Positions 55,190 to 64,000 are shown, counted from the stretch's first letter. The stretch is DNA of 64,000 bases from Bog-756 sp963829235 (GCA_963829235.1 CAWHIF010000001.1:124001-188000), one strand, 5' to 3'. The notes: generated from the sequence alone by a model not told the origin. Translations and numbers: made by a program.

Positions 55190-56857
55190 TCACGTTGCCA
55201 TCGACGGGTGGAAGGCCTGCTCCTGTGATCGATTCCATGCCCGCCAGGTCTCGTAGCCACCGTCAAGATTTCGTGCCCGGATTCCGAGCTCCTGCATCAG
55301 CGCGGTAGCGGTGTGTCCTCGCTGGCCCACCTGGCAGTAGACCACGACCGGCCCGTGACCAAGCGATGCAAGGTTGTCACGGAGCGAGTCGATCGGAAGG
55401 TTGATGGACCCTTCAATGGCCCCCGCCGCGTGTTCCGCGGCGGTTCGCACGTCGATGACCGGCCAACCCTCCCCCACCAGCTGGTCCAACTCCCGGGGGC
55501 CGACGATGTCGCACTCTCCGCTCAGCACATTCTCCGCCATGTAGCCGAGGAGATTGACGGGATCCTTGGCCGACGAGAAAGGCGGTGCATAGGCGAGCTC
55601 GAGATCGGCCAACTGATCAGCGGCGATGCCGCCGGCCATGGCCGTGGCGATCACGTCGATCCGCTTGTCTACACCGTGCCGACCGACGATTTGTGCTCCG
55701 AGGATCGTTCCATCGCTCGGGTCGAAGATCAGCTTCGCCGCCATACGAGTTGCGCCCGGGTAGTACGTCGCATGATCGAAGGGGTGTGAATGGAGCGACC
55801 GGAACGGGCGGCCGGCGGCTTCAAGCCGCCGTTCATTCCATCCAACGGTGGCAGCCGCGATGTCGAACACCTTGACAATGGCCGTACCGAGAGACGGAAC
55901 GGTCCGCGAAGGCCGTCCAGCTATGTGGTCAGCCACTCTCCGCCCTTGGCGGTTGGCCACATTGGCCAGCGCGATCAACGAGGTGGCGTGAGAGACCGCA
56001 TCCGGCTTCTCGACGGCATCCCCTACGGCATAGATGTCGGGGTCGTTGGTCTGGTTGTCATCATTCACGGCAATGCCGCCATTCGGCCCGAGCTCCAGCC
56101 CGGCCGGCTCCACCAGTTGGATGTCCGGCCTCACCCCGATCGCCCCGACGACAACCTCGGCTGCGATCACCTGACCATCGGTCAAGGTGACAGACCGCTG
56201 CTCTACCGAGGCCACCGACACCCCTGTCTTCACGTTCACACCGTGGGCCGTCAGCTCATCACGTACCAGGATGGCAAGCTCGGGATCGAGCGGGGCGAGA
56301 ACCTGGGGTACGGCCTCGACGACGGTGACTTCAAGACCCTGCCCGACGAGGTTCTCGGCCATCTCCAGGCCGATGAAGCCTGCTCCTATCACGACGGCCG
56401 TAGTCGGCGAGACATCAACGTCGGTGGCCAGACGTGCAGCGTCCTCGACGGTTCTGAGGGTCCGGACCCTTTCATAACCGGGAATGGGCGGCCGTACCGG
56501 AGCCGCTCCCATGCTCAGGACCAATTTGTCATAGGGCACGACGCCCTCTCGGCCGCTGACGGTCGACCGAGTCCTGACCGTTGCCGCCGCCCTGTCGATC
56601 GCCACTACCTCCTGGTTGACTCTGACGTCGAGCCGGAAGCGATCGAAGAGCTGTTCGGGGGTCTGGAGCGTGAGGTCCTCCTCCTCCTCGATGAGGCCGC
56701 CGACGAAGTAGGGCAGGCCGCAGTTGGCGAACGACACGTGCCCCGATCGTTCGAGGACGGTGATGGCCACCTCGGCGTCGAGACGGCGGAGGCGGGTGGC
56801 GGTGGACATCCCGCCGGCTACCCCACCGATGATCACGACTCGGCTGTTCTGGATCAT
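55190..56857 (-). CDS. CoA-disulfide reductase-rhodanese fusion
   Basis: The product is 555 residues. The first 450 are an FAD/NAD(P)-dependent pyridine nucleotide-disulfide reductase of the CoADR/NADH oxidase class: RVVIIGGVAGGMSTATRLRR (FAD-binding), HVSFANCGLPYFVGG with redox Cys46, and TAVVIGAGFIGLEMAENLVGQG (NAD-binding). DIYAVGDAVE follows, then a dimerisation domain. The C-terminal 90 residues are a rhodanese domain (WPVIDVRTAAEHAAGAIEGSINLP) with active Cys in VVVYCQVGQRGH. Such CoADR-RHD enzymes reduce CoA disulfide, persulfides or polysulfide with NAD(P)H in the cytoplasm. Confidence 0.93.
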   Translation of the reverse strand: MIQNSRVVIIGGVAGGMSTATRLRRLDAEVAITVLERSGHVSFANCGLPYFVGGLIEEEEDLTLQTPEQLFDRFRLDVRVNQEVVAIDRAAATVRTRSTVSGREGVVPYDKLVLSMGAAPVRPPIPGYERVRTLRTVEDAARLATDVDVSPTTAVVIGAGFIGLEMAENLVGQGLEVTVVEAVPQVLAPLDPELAILVRDELTAHGVNVKTGVSVASVEQRSVTLTDGQVIAAEVVVGAIGVRPDIQLVEPAGLELGPNGGIAVNDDNQTNDPDIYAVGDAVEKPDAVSHATSLIALANVANRQGRRVADHIAGRPSRTVPSLGTAIVKVFDIAAATVGWNERRLEAAGRPFRSLHSHPFDHATYYPGATRMAAKLIFDPSDGTILGAQIVGRHGVDKRIDVIATAMAGGIAADQLADLELAYAPPFSSAKDPVNLLGYMAENVLSGECDIVGPRELDQLVGEGWPVIDVRTAAEHAAGAIEGSINLPIDSLRDNLASLGHGPVVVYCQVGQRGHTATALMQELGIRARNLDGGYETWRAWNRSQEQAFHPSMAT

Positions 56858-57112
56858 CTGAAGCCCCTCCGATCCGGACTGGTCATGAGGTGGATCTCCT
56901 CTCAGGGCACGTCAGCGGCGCCCTCCTCCGACCGTACGGGCCATGACCCCGCCCCGCCAGGGCCAAAAGACCCGCAATCGGATCGACCGGTATCGGCGTC
57001 CCGGCCGAGCCGACTCACGGGGCCCATTCCACAGGGCCCGCCCGCCCTGCGGACGAACGAGAACCGCCACCCACTGTGGACACGCCGGCCGTACCGCAGC
57101 CGCCCCGCAGCC

Positions 57113-58609
57113 CTACCCCAAGCGCGTCAGAACGTTCCGGGTGATCTGTTCGATCTGCGGGTCCCGGCCGGCCAGCCCATGCGCCCAGTCGGTCGACCCC
57201 GACGTCACCACTGTCGCCCCCGCCTTGTTGGTGTATGCGCCCAGCACGGCGTGACCGTGGCGGATCCGTTCCATCGCCTCGGGCTCACGCGTCCCGAACA
57301 CGCGTGACGCGATGTACTCCAGCTCGCTGGGCTCGCCCGGCCTGGGCGGACGGGGCGCGGTCTCGCGGGTGAAGTGCTGGGTCGGGCACGTGCCGAGGAT
57401 CTCGAAGGTCGACGGCGTTCCGTCCTCGCCGGTCGGGTAGGGCAGCCCGTCCCGGTAGGTGAACACACATCCATCGCACTCGTAACCGACGACGGTGGGA
57501 CCGGCGCCGAGCACATCGCCGTAACCGAGCCCGGTGCCATCGAAGATCCAGTGATCGGCACGGTGCACGGTGTAGCCCCCGAGCCCGGCGGTCACATTGC
57601 GCCCTATCCGGTGATAGCCCCCCCGGGTGAAGGAGACGCCGGTCATGTAGTTCTCGGGACGAGCGACGACGACATCCGACCAGAACGTCGTCACCTCGGC
57701 CTCGCCGTCGGTTCCCATCATCGGGTCGTTCTTGAAGAATCCCTTGTACCCGACCATCACGTCGTGATCGTCCCCCTCGATGCGCACCTGCCACAACGAC
57801 GTATTGCCCGAGAAGAAGGCGGCATTGCCGCCGCCGGCGATGAATGCCTCCACCCTGTCGCGCATGCCGCGCGACCAGTACTCGTCGTGACCGACGGACA
57901 GGTACAGGCCGGCGCCGTCCAATACCTCGGGGTGCTCATCGAGATCGGCGTTCGTGCACACGCCGATCTCGAATCCCTCGCGCTCGGCCCACTCGATGAA
58001 CGGCTGCTCCCAGTCGGGCCAACCCGCCGAACCGGCGTAGCCCGACAGGTGGTTGATCTGCAGGTAGCCCACATGCGCTGCATTTTGCGGATCCGGCTCG
58101 CCGGTGCCCGTCACCCGACGGCCCTTGCCCGGGGGCTTGAACAGGTAGCCCGCCGACATCGGCCGTTGCATGGCGACGTGGGTACCCCCGGTGTACAGGT
58201 TCGATCCGCCGAAGTCGTTGTAGGCGTGCCATGTGTTGGTCGCCAGTGCCACCACGATGCGCGCTCCCGGAGACGGGCGCACGACGAAGAACGCGTAGTC
58301 GCGCCGCACCTTCTCCCCGACGTCGATCTCCATGACGACCTCGTAGTAGCCCGACCGCCACGCCCGGTCGACGTCCAGCGCCAGAGCGACCGGCCAACCG
58401 CACCCTCTCGAGGAGGCGTCCTCCGGTGTCTCGTGCTCGTCCGCCGCCACACCGTCGGACCGGAAGACAACCTCGCGTCGCGCCCCGACCCGGGCCACCT
58501 CGACCCGCACCGGCCGCCCGGCGGACGACGACATGTGCAGACCTACCTGCTCGCCCGGACGCACCGATTGGGGCCAGCAGTACCCCGTCACCACCTCTCG
58601 ACCCATCAC
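57113..58609 (-). CDS. N,N-dimethylformamidase beta-subunit-like protein
   Basis: The product is 498 residues from GTG 58609. The N-terminal immunoglobulin-like part contains VTGYCWPQSVRPGEQVGLH and YYEVVMEIDV. The core shows FVVRPSPGARIVVALATNTWHAYNDFGGSNLYTG near 109-142, DLDEHPEVLDGAGLYLSVGHDEYWSRGMRDRVEAFIAGGGNAAFFSGNT near 220-269, and DHWIFDGTGLGYGD near 356. These match the large-subunit-like family of N,N-dimethylformamidase. The family has many relatives of unknown substrate, and no small alpha subunit is visible here. It may hydrolyse an amide or act as a glycosidase-like protein. Confidence 0.85.
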   Translation of the reverse strand: MMGREVVTGYCWPQSVRPGEQVGLHMSSSAGRPVRVEVARVGARREVVFRSDGVAADEHETPEDASSRGCGWPVALALDVDRAWRSGYYEVVMEIDVGEKVRRDYAFFVVRPSPGARIVVALATNTWHAYNDFGGSNLYTGGTHVAMQRPMSAGYLFKPPGKGRRVTGTGEPDPQNAAHVGYLQINHLSGYAGSAGWPDWEQPFIEWAEREGFEIGVCTNADLDEHPEVLDGAGLYLSVGHDEYWSRGMRDRVEAFIAGGGNAAFFSGNTSLWQVRIEGDDHDVMVGYKGFFKNDPMMGTDGEAEVTTFWSDVVVARPENYMTGVSFTRGGYHRIGRNVTAGLGGYTVHRADHWIFDGTGLGYGDVLGAGPTVVGYECDGCVFTYRDGLPYPTGEDGTPSTFEILGTCPTQHFTRETAPRPPRPGEPSELEYIASRVFGTREPEAMERIRHGHAVLGAYTNKAGATVVTSGSTDWAHGLAGRDPQIEQITRNVLTRLG

Positions 58610-58640
58610 CCCGCCCCTGATGGGGACAGATCGCCCCCGG

Positions 58641-61019
58641 TCACTTCCGGCCCATGGCCGGATCCTTCCCCGTGAAGTAGACGGTGTCCTGGGCGTAGAG
58701 CGTGTCGCTGGCCGCCGAACCGCCGGTCACCTCGGCGCCGAACACGCACGGGGTGTCGTAGCCGCTGGCCGTCTCCTTGCAGGTGGAGAGCTTGTCGACG
58801 GTCTTGCCGTTGGGCTTGAGGAAGTAGAGGATGCCGGCCGGAACCTTCTTGCCGTAGAAGAACTTGACCACGGCCACGATGGGGTGGAGGTTGCTGGTGT
58901 AGGCCGAGAAATTGCCGAAGACCTCGATGACGTCGCCCTCGCACTTGAGGCTCCCGGTGGGTGGGCACAGGGCCGGCTCAGCCGAGGGAGCCAGCGACTT
59001 GAGGGTCACCGCCACCGGCGGAGGGCTTATGACGATGGTGCCGGTTGCCAGTGGCGCCGACAAGAAGCCGGCCTTGGGCTTCTTCTTCACCGTGATCTTC
59101 TGCTTGGGCAGCTTCAAGGTCACCGATGCCTTCACCGACTTCAGGGAATGGTCGGTGCTCGCCAATGGGATGCCGGGTGCGGCCACCGCCTTGGTCCCTT
59201 GGGACACCACCAGGACCGCGATCTGGCCCAGGGTGGTGCTCTGACTCGATGCGTTGGTCGAGGTGACGGTGGCCGATCCGGTGATGGTCCTGCCCGTGGC
59301 CACGCCCGAGGTGTCCACCAGGACATCGACGGTGAGTGAGTCGCCGGCATCGAGGTTGCCACCCGAACAGGTGAGCCTGCCCGGACCGGCATTGGCGCAG
59401 TTGGTCCCCGAGGCCGCCATGCCGGCCAGGTCGAAGGTCAGTGGGGCGGCGCCGTCCGTGACGCTGACGCTGGCCGAGAGCCCATTCACCTCCGCCTCCG
59501 AGATGTTCGAGATGGTGAACCCCCACCCTCCGTCCGTGCCCGCACTCACCTGATTCTCGAGCGGAGGGGTGGGTGACGGTACCTGGAAGGTCGGGGCGGG
59601 CGGGGGTGGGGTCACCGTCGTGGAACCGAGGGCCGCCACCCCGGCCGGCGGAACACAGGAGACGGATTCGGTGGTCGGGTTCCCGTGGATCACGAAAGTG
59701 ACCTCGGCGTCGAGGTTCCCGGGCGTCAGGTAGACCGCACCGGTTCCCGACCCGGTCTGCCAGGTGACCGGGTTGTAGTCGGTGTCGAAGCTGAAGGGGG
59801 TGTCGGCCACCAGTGTGGAGTCGGTGACGGGGAGGTTCGAGGCCGAGGCCGCCTCTGTGTTCGGGGTCACCGCTTCGCTCAGGGCCCCGCCGATCGAGAC
59901 CCGACCGTCCTCTGTTGTCGTCTGTGAGCTGACGGTGAGGGAGGTGGCGCCCTTCCCCATGAAGGAGTTGATGACCGACGCCGGAATGGTGACCCCGGCC
60001 CCCAGTGCCTCCTGGAACGTCCCGCCGGCCGCGGTGCTGGCGGGCGGAGCCGGTGATTCGAACTCCGTCACCGGGAAGTCGGCCGAGCCGAATCCCGAGA
60101 CGTTGCAGGTGAACGACGCTCCGACGCCCACGAACGAGATGGTGACCGAAGGCGCCGCACCGGAGGTCGTGACCAAGACGCCCGGGGGCCCAAAGCTCGA
60201 TCCGCCGCCTCCGCCGCCACTCGTGTTGGCGAATTCGCCGTCGCCGCCCCCGCCGCCGACGTACCCGCCACCGCCGCCCCCGCCGCCGTCACCACCATCT
60301 CCGAGGGCGACCGAGCCACCGCCACCACCGGCACCGGGCTGGCCTGCAGCCCCGATGCCGCAGCCGGCGCCACCGCCACTGCCGGTCCCCCCGGTGGTCC
60401 CCGCGGCCTGGAAGCACCCGCCCGCGCCGGCCCCACTGCCGACGGCACCCGCATCTCCCCCGGCACCCCCGATCCCGAACGAGCTGTTGCCCCCGCCGCC
60501 ACCGCCTCCGCCCCCGCCGCCCCCGGCGACGATGAGCCTCGGATCCTCCGGCCCGGCCGTGAGGCCACCGGCGGAGGCCGGCTCGGTGCGCACGTCGGAG
60601 GAGCCCCCGCCGGCGCCACCGGACGCGGGCGCGAATCCACCGGGACCCTCACCGGTATCGACCTCGACGTAGAGGGTGCTCACCCCGCTCGGCACCGGGA
60701 CGGATGCGCTGGCGCTGGCGCCGTTACCGCCGGCACCCCCGGGCTGCCCCGGGGTGCCGTCCGCCCCGACCGCGGTGATGTCAAGGCTCGACACCCCCGT
60801 TGGCACGTTGAAGGTATCCTCCCCGACCGTCGTATACGTGCAGGTGGTCGTGCCACCGCTGACGCTCTGGACACCGGTCGTCCCGCACAGCGGACCGGCG
60901 GCCGAGGCCGGTGTGGCCACGAGGGAGGTGACCCCCGCGGTCGTGACGGCCGTCAGCCCGCCGATCAGGACCACCGCTGCGGCCGCCGCCCGCCATCCTC
61001 GCCTTGCTTCACCCACCAT
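58641..61019 (-). CDS. Large secreted Gly-rich protein
   Basis: The start is ATG 61019, preceded by GGGGG at about 8 bases. The product is 792 residues. A signal peptide spans about residues 1-41 (AAAAAVVLIGGLTAVTTAGVTS). The N-terminal third, about residues 95-290, is very Gly-rich with long Gly runs between short Ser/Ala or Asn blocks, and several Cys. The middle is beta-sandwich (SVTISFVGVGASFTCNVSGF, TVSSQTTTEDGRVSIGGAL), with CARDB/DUF11-like stretches (GWGFTISNISEAEVNGLSASVSVTDGAAPLTFDL). The C-terminus is Lys-rich (KLPKQKITVKKKPKAGF). It is probably a surface or matrix component. No enzyme motif is seen. Confidence 0.85.
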   Translation of the reverse strand: MVGEARRGWRAAAAAVVLIGGLTAVTTAGVTSLVATPASAAGPLCGTTGVQSVSGGTTTCTYTTVGEDTFNVPTGVSSLDITAVGADGTPGQPGGAGGNGASASASVPVPSGVSTLYVEVDTGEGPGGFAPASGGAGGGSSDVRTEPASAGGLTAGPEDPRLIVAGGGGGGGGGGGGNSSFGIGGAGGDAGAVGSGAGAGGCFQAAGTTGGTGSGGGAGCGIGAAGQPGAGGGGGSVALGDGGDGGGGGGGGYVGGGGGDGEFANTSGGGGGGSSFGPPGVLVTTSGAAPSVTISFVGVGASFTCNVSGFGSADFPVTEFESPAPPASTAAGGTFQEALGAGVTIPASVINSFMGKGATSLTVSSQTTTEDGRVSIGGALSEAVTPNTEAASASNLPVTDSTLVADTPFSFDTDYNPVTWQTGSGTGAVYLTPGNLDAEVTFVIHGNPTTESVSCVPPAGVAALGSTTVTPPPPAPTFQVPSPTPPLENQVSAGTDGGWGFTISNISEAEVNGLSASVSVTDGAAPLTFDLAGMAASGTNCANAGPGRLTCSGGNLDAGDSLTVDVLVDTSGVATGRTITGSATVTSTNASSQSTTLGQIAVLVVSQGTKAVAAPGIPLASTDHSLKSVKASVTLKLPKQKITVKKKPKAGFLSAPLATGTIVISPPPVAVTLKSLAPSAEPALCPPTGSLKCEGDVIEVFGNFSAYTSNLHPIVAVVKFFYGKKVPAGILYFLKPNGKTVDKLSTCKETASGYDTPCVFGAEVTGGSAASDTLYAQDTVYFTGKDPAMGRK

Positions 61020-61169
61020 CAGCTCAGCCCCCGCTCGAACCGTTGCCCCGGCAAGTTGTTTAGCACGCGGGCAGGCCTTCAAGCACGAAAAAGGGGTTCC
61101 GACGCCGCCGGGCCGACCCGGGCGTCCGGTTGAGCTGCCGGATCTACGGGCGACGACGACCGGCCCCGG

Positions 61170-61325
61170 TTGGCCCACGAACTGACCTTCGAAGTCGATG
61201 ACCTGCTCCCCCTGGTGGACGGGGCCCAGGTGCTGGGCCTGGCCGAAGTGGATGACGCCGACCTCCACATCACCGATGACGGCCGGACATTCGTGGCGGC
61301 AAATATCTTGGAGTCAAGGCCCTGA
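61170..61325 (+). pseudogene. C-terminal remnant of an ABC transporter ATPase (AAA-associated domain)
   Basis: The plus-strand frame reads LAHELTFEVDDLLPLVDGAQ, then LGLAEVDDADLHITDDGRTF and VAANILESRP, with a stop at 61323-61325. This matches the AAA-associated C-terminal domain of nitrate/sulfonate/taurine-type ABC ATPases. Nothing upstream in any frame resembles the ATPase core, and an in-frame stop lies near 61131. It is therefore a fragment. The rest of the 61020-61347 gap holds nothing else supported. Confidence 0.6.
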
Positions 61326-61347
61326 CGGGTAGGTATGGTCTCGGTCG

Positions 61348-62250
61348 ATGCCCGGCGACGAATTCGATCCCGACCTCCGGCGCAGCGCCCGGTGGCTGCC
61401 CCGCACCATCGTCAGCCCGCGGACACTGGGCACGATTCGGATGCTCACCCGACTCGCTTCACGGATCCCGAAGAAGGATGTCGACATCGAGACCGTCGGA
61501 CCCATCTCGGTGCGGGTGCATCGACCCGGCTCGATCGAGGAGCCGCGGGCGGCACTCCTCTGGATCCACGGCGGCGGCTACGTGTTGGGCTCGGCCGCCC
61601 AGGACGACTCGGTGTGCCGGCACTTTGCCGAGACCCTCGGAATCGTGGTCGCCGCCGTCGAGTACCGGCTCGCACCGGACCACGAGCATCCCGTCCCGCT
61701 CCACGACTGCTACGACGCGCTGACCTGGCTGGCCCGGCAACGGTCCATCGACCCAGCCCGGATCGCCGTCGGCGGAGCCAGTGCCGGTGGTGGGCTCGCC
61801 GCCGCGTTGGCATTGCTGGCCCACGAGCGTGGCGAGGTGGAACTCGCGTTCCAGCTTCTCTCCTATCCGATGCTCGATGACCGGACGGCGACCCGAACCG
61901 ACATCGACGAGAGCATGTTCAGATTGTGGAACAACAAGGCGAACCGCTTCGGTTGGCAGGCCTATACGGGATCCCGACCGGGGTCAGACGGGATTGACGG
62001 GCTGGCCGCTCCGGCCCGTTACGCGGACCTCTCCGGTCTGCCACCGGCCTGGATCGGCATCGGAACCCTCGATCTGTTCTATGAGGAGTGCCTTGCCTAT
62101 GTGAGCCGTCTCAGAGGGGCAGGGGTCCCCTGCCAACTGGACGTCGTGACAGGGGCGTTCCACGGATTCGACGTCGTCCGTCCGAAGGCGGGGGTGACGC
62201 GGGATTTCCGCTCAGCCCAGGTTGCCGCGCTGGCCCAGGCCCTTCGATGA
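61348..62250 (+). CDS. Alpha/beta hydrolase of the hormone-sensitive-lipase family
   Basis: The product is 300 residues from ATG 61348. The HSL family signature HGGG lies in LLWIHGGGYVLGSA near residues 70-83. The nucleophile elbow GGASAGGGLAAALAL has Ser near 147. The catalytic Asp is likely in GTLDLFYEECLAYV near 242, and His in GAFHGFDVV near 274. It likely hydrolyses short-chain or hydrophobic esters in the cytoplasm. It is convergent with the TetR gene, 27 bases apart. Confidence 0.92.
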   Translation: MPGDEFDPDLRRSARWLPRTIVSPRTLGTIRMLTRLASRIPKKDVDIETVGPISVRVHRPGSIEEPRAALLWIHGGGYVLGSAAQDDSVCRHFAETLGIVVAAVEYRLAPDHEHPVPLHDCYDALTWLARQRSIDPARIAVGGASAGGGLAAALALLAHERGEVELAFQLLSYPMLDDRTATRTDIDESMFRLWNNKANRFGWQAYTGSRPGSDGIDGLAAPARYADLSGLPPAWIGIGTLDLFYEECLAYVSRLRGAGVPCQLDVVTGAFHGFDVVRPKAGVTRDFRSAQVAALAQALR

Positions 62251-62277
62251 GCCACCGCTCACGTCGAATCCTCACGG

Positions 62278-62943
62278 TCAGCCCTTCGGAACCTTGGTCG
62301 AGCCCCGTGCCGGCTTGCGTCCTGCTGTCGGCGCTCGGGTTCGGCCGTCAACCGACGACGATCCGACCCGATCGATCGTTGCCTCGATGAACGAGCGGGT
62401 GGTGTCGTGCCCGGCCGTGACGCCGAGGGCCTCTTCCAGCGCCATGACCTGGGTGAGGCCCGTCATCATGAGCAGGGCGACGATCGGCGGGAGCTCATCG
62501 TCGGCCACACCCAGGTCACCCAGCGCAGTGGTCACCGCCTCCAGCTGGGCGGCCCGGAACCGCTCGGCGTAGCGCGCAATCTCGTTCCGGATCGCCTTCC
62601 GGTGGTTCGCCAGGGCAACGAACTCGATGTTGAAACGGGCCCCGCGGGGATCGGCGTTGAGATGCCACAACACCCGCAGCGATCCGTCGGCGGCGATGGC
62701 CCGCTCGGCGCGGGCCACGTTCTCCTCGGCGCGGCGTCGGAAGACCTCCAGGAAGAGATCGTCCATGGTGCGGAAGTAGTAGTGCACGAGCTGGGGTTTG
62801 AGGCCGGCCCTGGCCGCCACCCGGCGCGAGGTGACCGCTGCGTATCCCTCTTCGAGCAGCAAGAGCTCTGCCGCATCGAGGAGCCGGATCCGAGTCTTCG
62901 AGTCCTCCGAGCCGATACGGCGGGGCGAGGGGTCCGACGGCAC
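62278..62943 (-). CDS. TetR family transcriptional regulator
   Basis: The start is GTG 62943, with AAGG upstream. The product is 221 residues. The N-terminal helix-turn-helix DNA-binding domain is RIRLLDAAELLLLEEGYAAVTSRRVAARAGLKPQLVHYYFRTMDDLFLEVFRRR near residues 18-72. The C-terminal ligand domain is helical and matches TetR_C families linked to lipid or steroid catabolism. It is divergently arranged with the P450 gene. The 39-base near-palindrome between them is the probable operator. It likely represses P450 and itself, but its ligand is unknown. Confidence 0.92.
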   Translation of the reverse strand: MPSDPSPRRIGSEDSKTRIRLLDAAELLLLEEGYAAVTSRRVAARAGLKPQLVHYYFRTMDDLFLEVFRRRAEENVARAERAIAADGSLRVLWHLNADPRGARFNIEFVALANHRKAIRNEIARYAERFRAAQLEAVTTALGDLGVADDELPPIVALLMMTGLTQVMALEEALGVTAGHDTTRSFIEATIDRVGSSSVDGRTRAPTAGRKPARGSTKVPKG

Positions 62944-62974
62944 ACCACAACCTTGCCACACCCGCGGAGCTGGT

Positions 62975-63013
62975 GCTATGCAATTGCTCAGCACTGCTGT
63001 GCGTTCGCATAGC
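62975..63013. promoter_or_regulatory. 39-bp near-perfect palindrome, probable TetR operator
   Basis: A dyad centred at 62994 lies between the TetR and P450 starts. The outer arms are GCTATGC (62975-62981) and GCATAGC (63007-63013). The inner arms form CAGCACTGCTG. Comparing the left half with the complement of the right gives 15 matches in 19 positions. Position, length and symmetry fit a TetR-type operator that controls both promoters. Confidence 0.7.
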
Positions 63014-63036
63014 GGCGGTGAGAGAGGGAGACCGGG

Positions 63037-64000
63037 TTGAGCGACTGGCAGACGACCGACTTCTTCTTCGACGAGTCGCTGGTCGAGGATCCGTACCCGT
63101 ATTTCGAGGAGCTGCGGTCTGCGTGCCCGGTGCTCCCGCTTCGCCATCTCGGGGTGGTGGCTGTGACCGGTTACGACGAGGCCTTCGAGGTGTACCGGAA
63201 CACCGAGACGTTCTCATCGTGCAACTCCGTCGTCGGCCCGTTCGCCGCCTTCCCGGTCCCTCTCGACGGTGATGACGTCAGTGACATCGTCGATCGCTAC
63301 CGGGACCAGTTGCCGATGCACGAGCACATGGTGACGATGGATCCGCCCGATCACACCCGGGAGCGGGCCCTGTTGATGCGGCTGATCACCCCGAAGCGTC
63401 TGAAGGACAACGAGGAGTTCATCTGGCGCCTCGCCGACGCGCAGCTCGACGAGTTCGTCGGCGACGGCCGGTGCGAGTTCATCAGCGCCTACACCCAGCC
63501 CTTCGCCATGCTGGTGGTCGCCGACCTGCTCGGGGTGCCGGAGGAGGACCACCAGCGCTTCCGCGAAGGCTTCGGGCTGAGTCATTCTCCCGGCCAGGTC
63601 GGTGCCGGCGAGGAAGGGAGCCCCAGCGAGAACCCGCTGGGGTGGCTGGACGAGACCTTCGCCGAGTATGTCGAGGACCGCCGTCGCCGCCCCGGCCAGG
63701 ACGTGCTCACCGATCTGGCCCTGGCCACCTATCCGGACGGAACGACGCCCGATGTCACCTCGGTGGTGCGGACGGCGACGTTCCTCTTCGCCGCCGGGCA
63801 GGAAACGACCGCCCGCCTGCTGGCGGCGGCGTTGAAGCACCTCGCCGAGCACCCGGAGCTGCAGGACGTCTTGCGGGCCGACCGCACGCGGATCCCCGGA
63901 TTCCTCGAAGAGGTCCTGCGAGTGGAGAGCCCCGTGAAGGCCGACTTCCGGCTCACCCGCCGCACGACATCCGTCGGAGGTGTCGAGGTCACCGCGGGCA
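63037..64000 (+). CDS. Cytochrome P450, C-terminus cut by window edge
   Basis: TTG 63037 follows GAGGGAG at 7 bases and begins MSDWQTTDFFFDESLVEDPYPYFEELR. The 321 visible residues include the conserved MVTMDPPDHTRERALLMRLITPKRL near residues 104-128. The I-helix oxygen-activation motif AAGQETTAR lies near 250, and the ExxR motif (EEVLRVES) near 290. The heme-ligand Cys region is beyond the window. Bacterial class I P450s hydroxylate small hydrophobic molecules with ferredoxin partners, none of which is visible here. Divergent from TetR, the gene is probably inducible by a substrate. Confidence 0.92.
   Translation, partial: MSDWQTTDFFFDESLVEDPYPYFEELRSACPVLPLRHLGVVAVTGYDEAFEVYRNTETFSSCNSVVGPFAAFPVPLDGDDVSDIVDRYRDQLPMHEHMVTMDPPDHTRERALLMRLITPKRLKDNEEFIWRLADAQLDEFVGDGRCEFISAYTQPFAMLVVADLLGVPEEDHQRFREGFGLSHSPGQVGAGEEGSPSENPLGWLDETFAEYVEDRRRRPGQDVLTDLALATYPDGTTPDVTSVVRTATFLFAAGQETTARLLAAALKHLAEHPELQDVLRADRTRIPGFLEEVLRVESPVKADFRLTRRTTSVGGVEVTAG

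Noticed and set aside
55790..57307. Plus-strand frame of 505 codons opposite the CoA-disulfide reductase
   Set aside because: It has shadow-frame composition with no domain, and the minus-strand gene has complete FAD, NAD and rhodanese motifs.
59782..60672. Plus-strand proline-rich frame of 296 codons
   Set aside because: It is the complement of the Gly-rich region of the secreted protein; Gly codons read as Pro on the other strand.

Overview
The window is high-GC DNA that uses ATG, GTG and some TTG starts, often behind GGAGG-like ribosome binding sites. The gene content (PPK2 polyphosphate kinase, DUF2252, SHOCT proteins, an Anbu-like peptidase, Gly-rich and GYWLVASDGG-repeat secreted proteins) points to an actinobacterium, most likely of class Acidimicrobiia. 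This placement is an inference from family distribution. No rRNA, tRNA, CRISPR array or complete prophage was seen.

Layout. 1-2.4 kb: the start of a secreted Ig-like protein, two tiny cysteine proteins and a small membrane protein. 2.4-24.5 kb: a run of stress, energy-storage and membrane genes: DUF2252, DUF1269, a metallophosphoesterase, YihY/BrkB, DegV, two SHOCT proteins, an NTF2-like protein, GNAT, a DHA2 MFS exporter, SulP-STAS, a DMT transporter, PPK2, a lipid kinase, a second SulP-STAS, an SCP2 protein and a glycogen-debranching-type glucosidase. 24.5-29.9 kb: an internally deleted ISL3-type element, an AT-richer secreted beta-helix protein, an SGNH esterase, and several small or doubtful genes. 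29.9-38.1 kb: a lipoprotein hydrolase, a DapB-like dehydrogenase, an atypical patatin, two MFS transporters and two proteins of unknown function. 38.2-42.5 kb: a giant HD-GYP phosphodiesterase with ten C-terminal Fn3 repeats. 42.6-46.6 kb: SDR, aldehyde dehydrogenase, DUF779, SDR. 46.9-51.9 kb: a small secreted protein with a strong hairpin, an Anbu-like peptidase, glutaminase, a membrane protein and two overlapping NTF2-like genes. 52-61 kb: an arylsulfotransferase-like protein with 42-residue repeats, a CoA-disulfide-reductase-rhodanese fusion, an N,N-dimethylformamidase-like protein and a Gly-rich secreted protein. 61-64 kb: an ABC-ATPase remnant, an HSL-type esterase, and a divergent TetR/P450 pair around a 39-bp near-palindrome.

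A recurring oddity is broken reading frames in otherwise well-conserved genes: 4964-5414, 18469-19865, 19975-21740, near 41033 and near 49880. Either the assembly carries single-base indels or several genes are decaying. Raw reads would decide. The most unusual intact logic is the HD-GYP enzyme, whose predicted topology joins cytoplasmic c-di-GMP hydrolysis to an extracellular Fn3 array.
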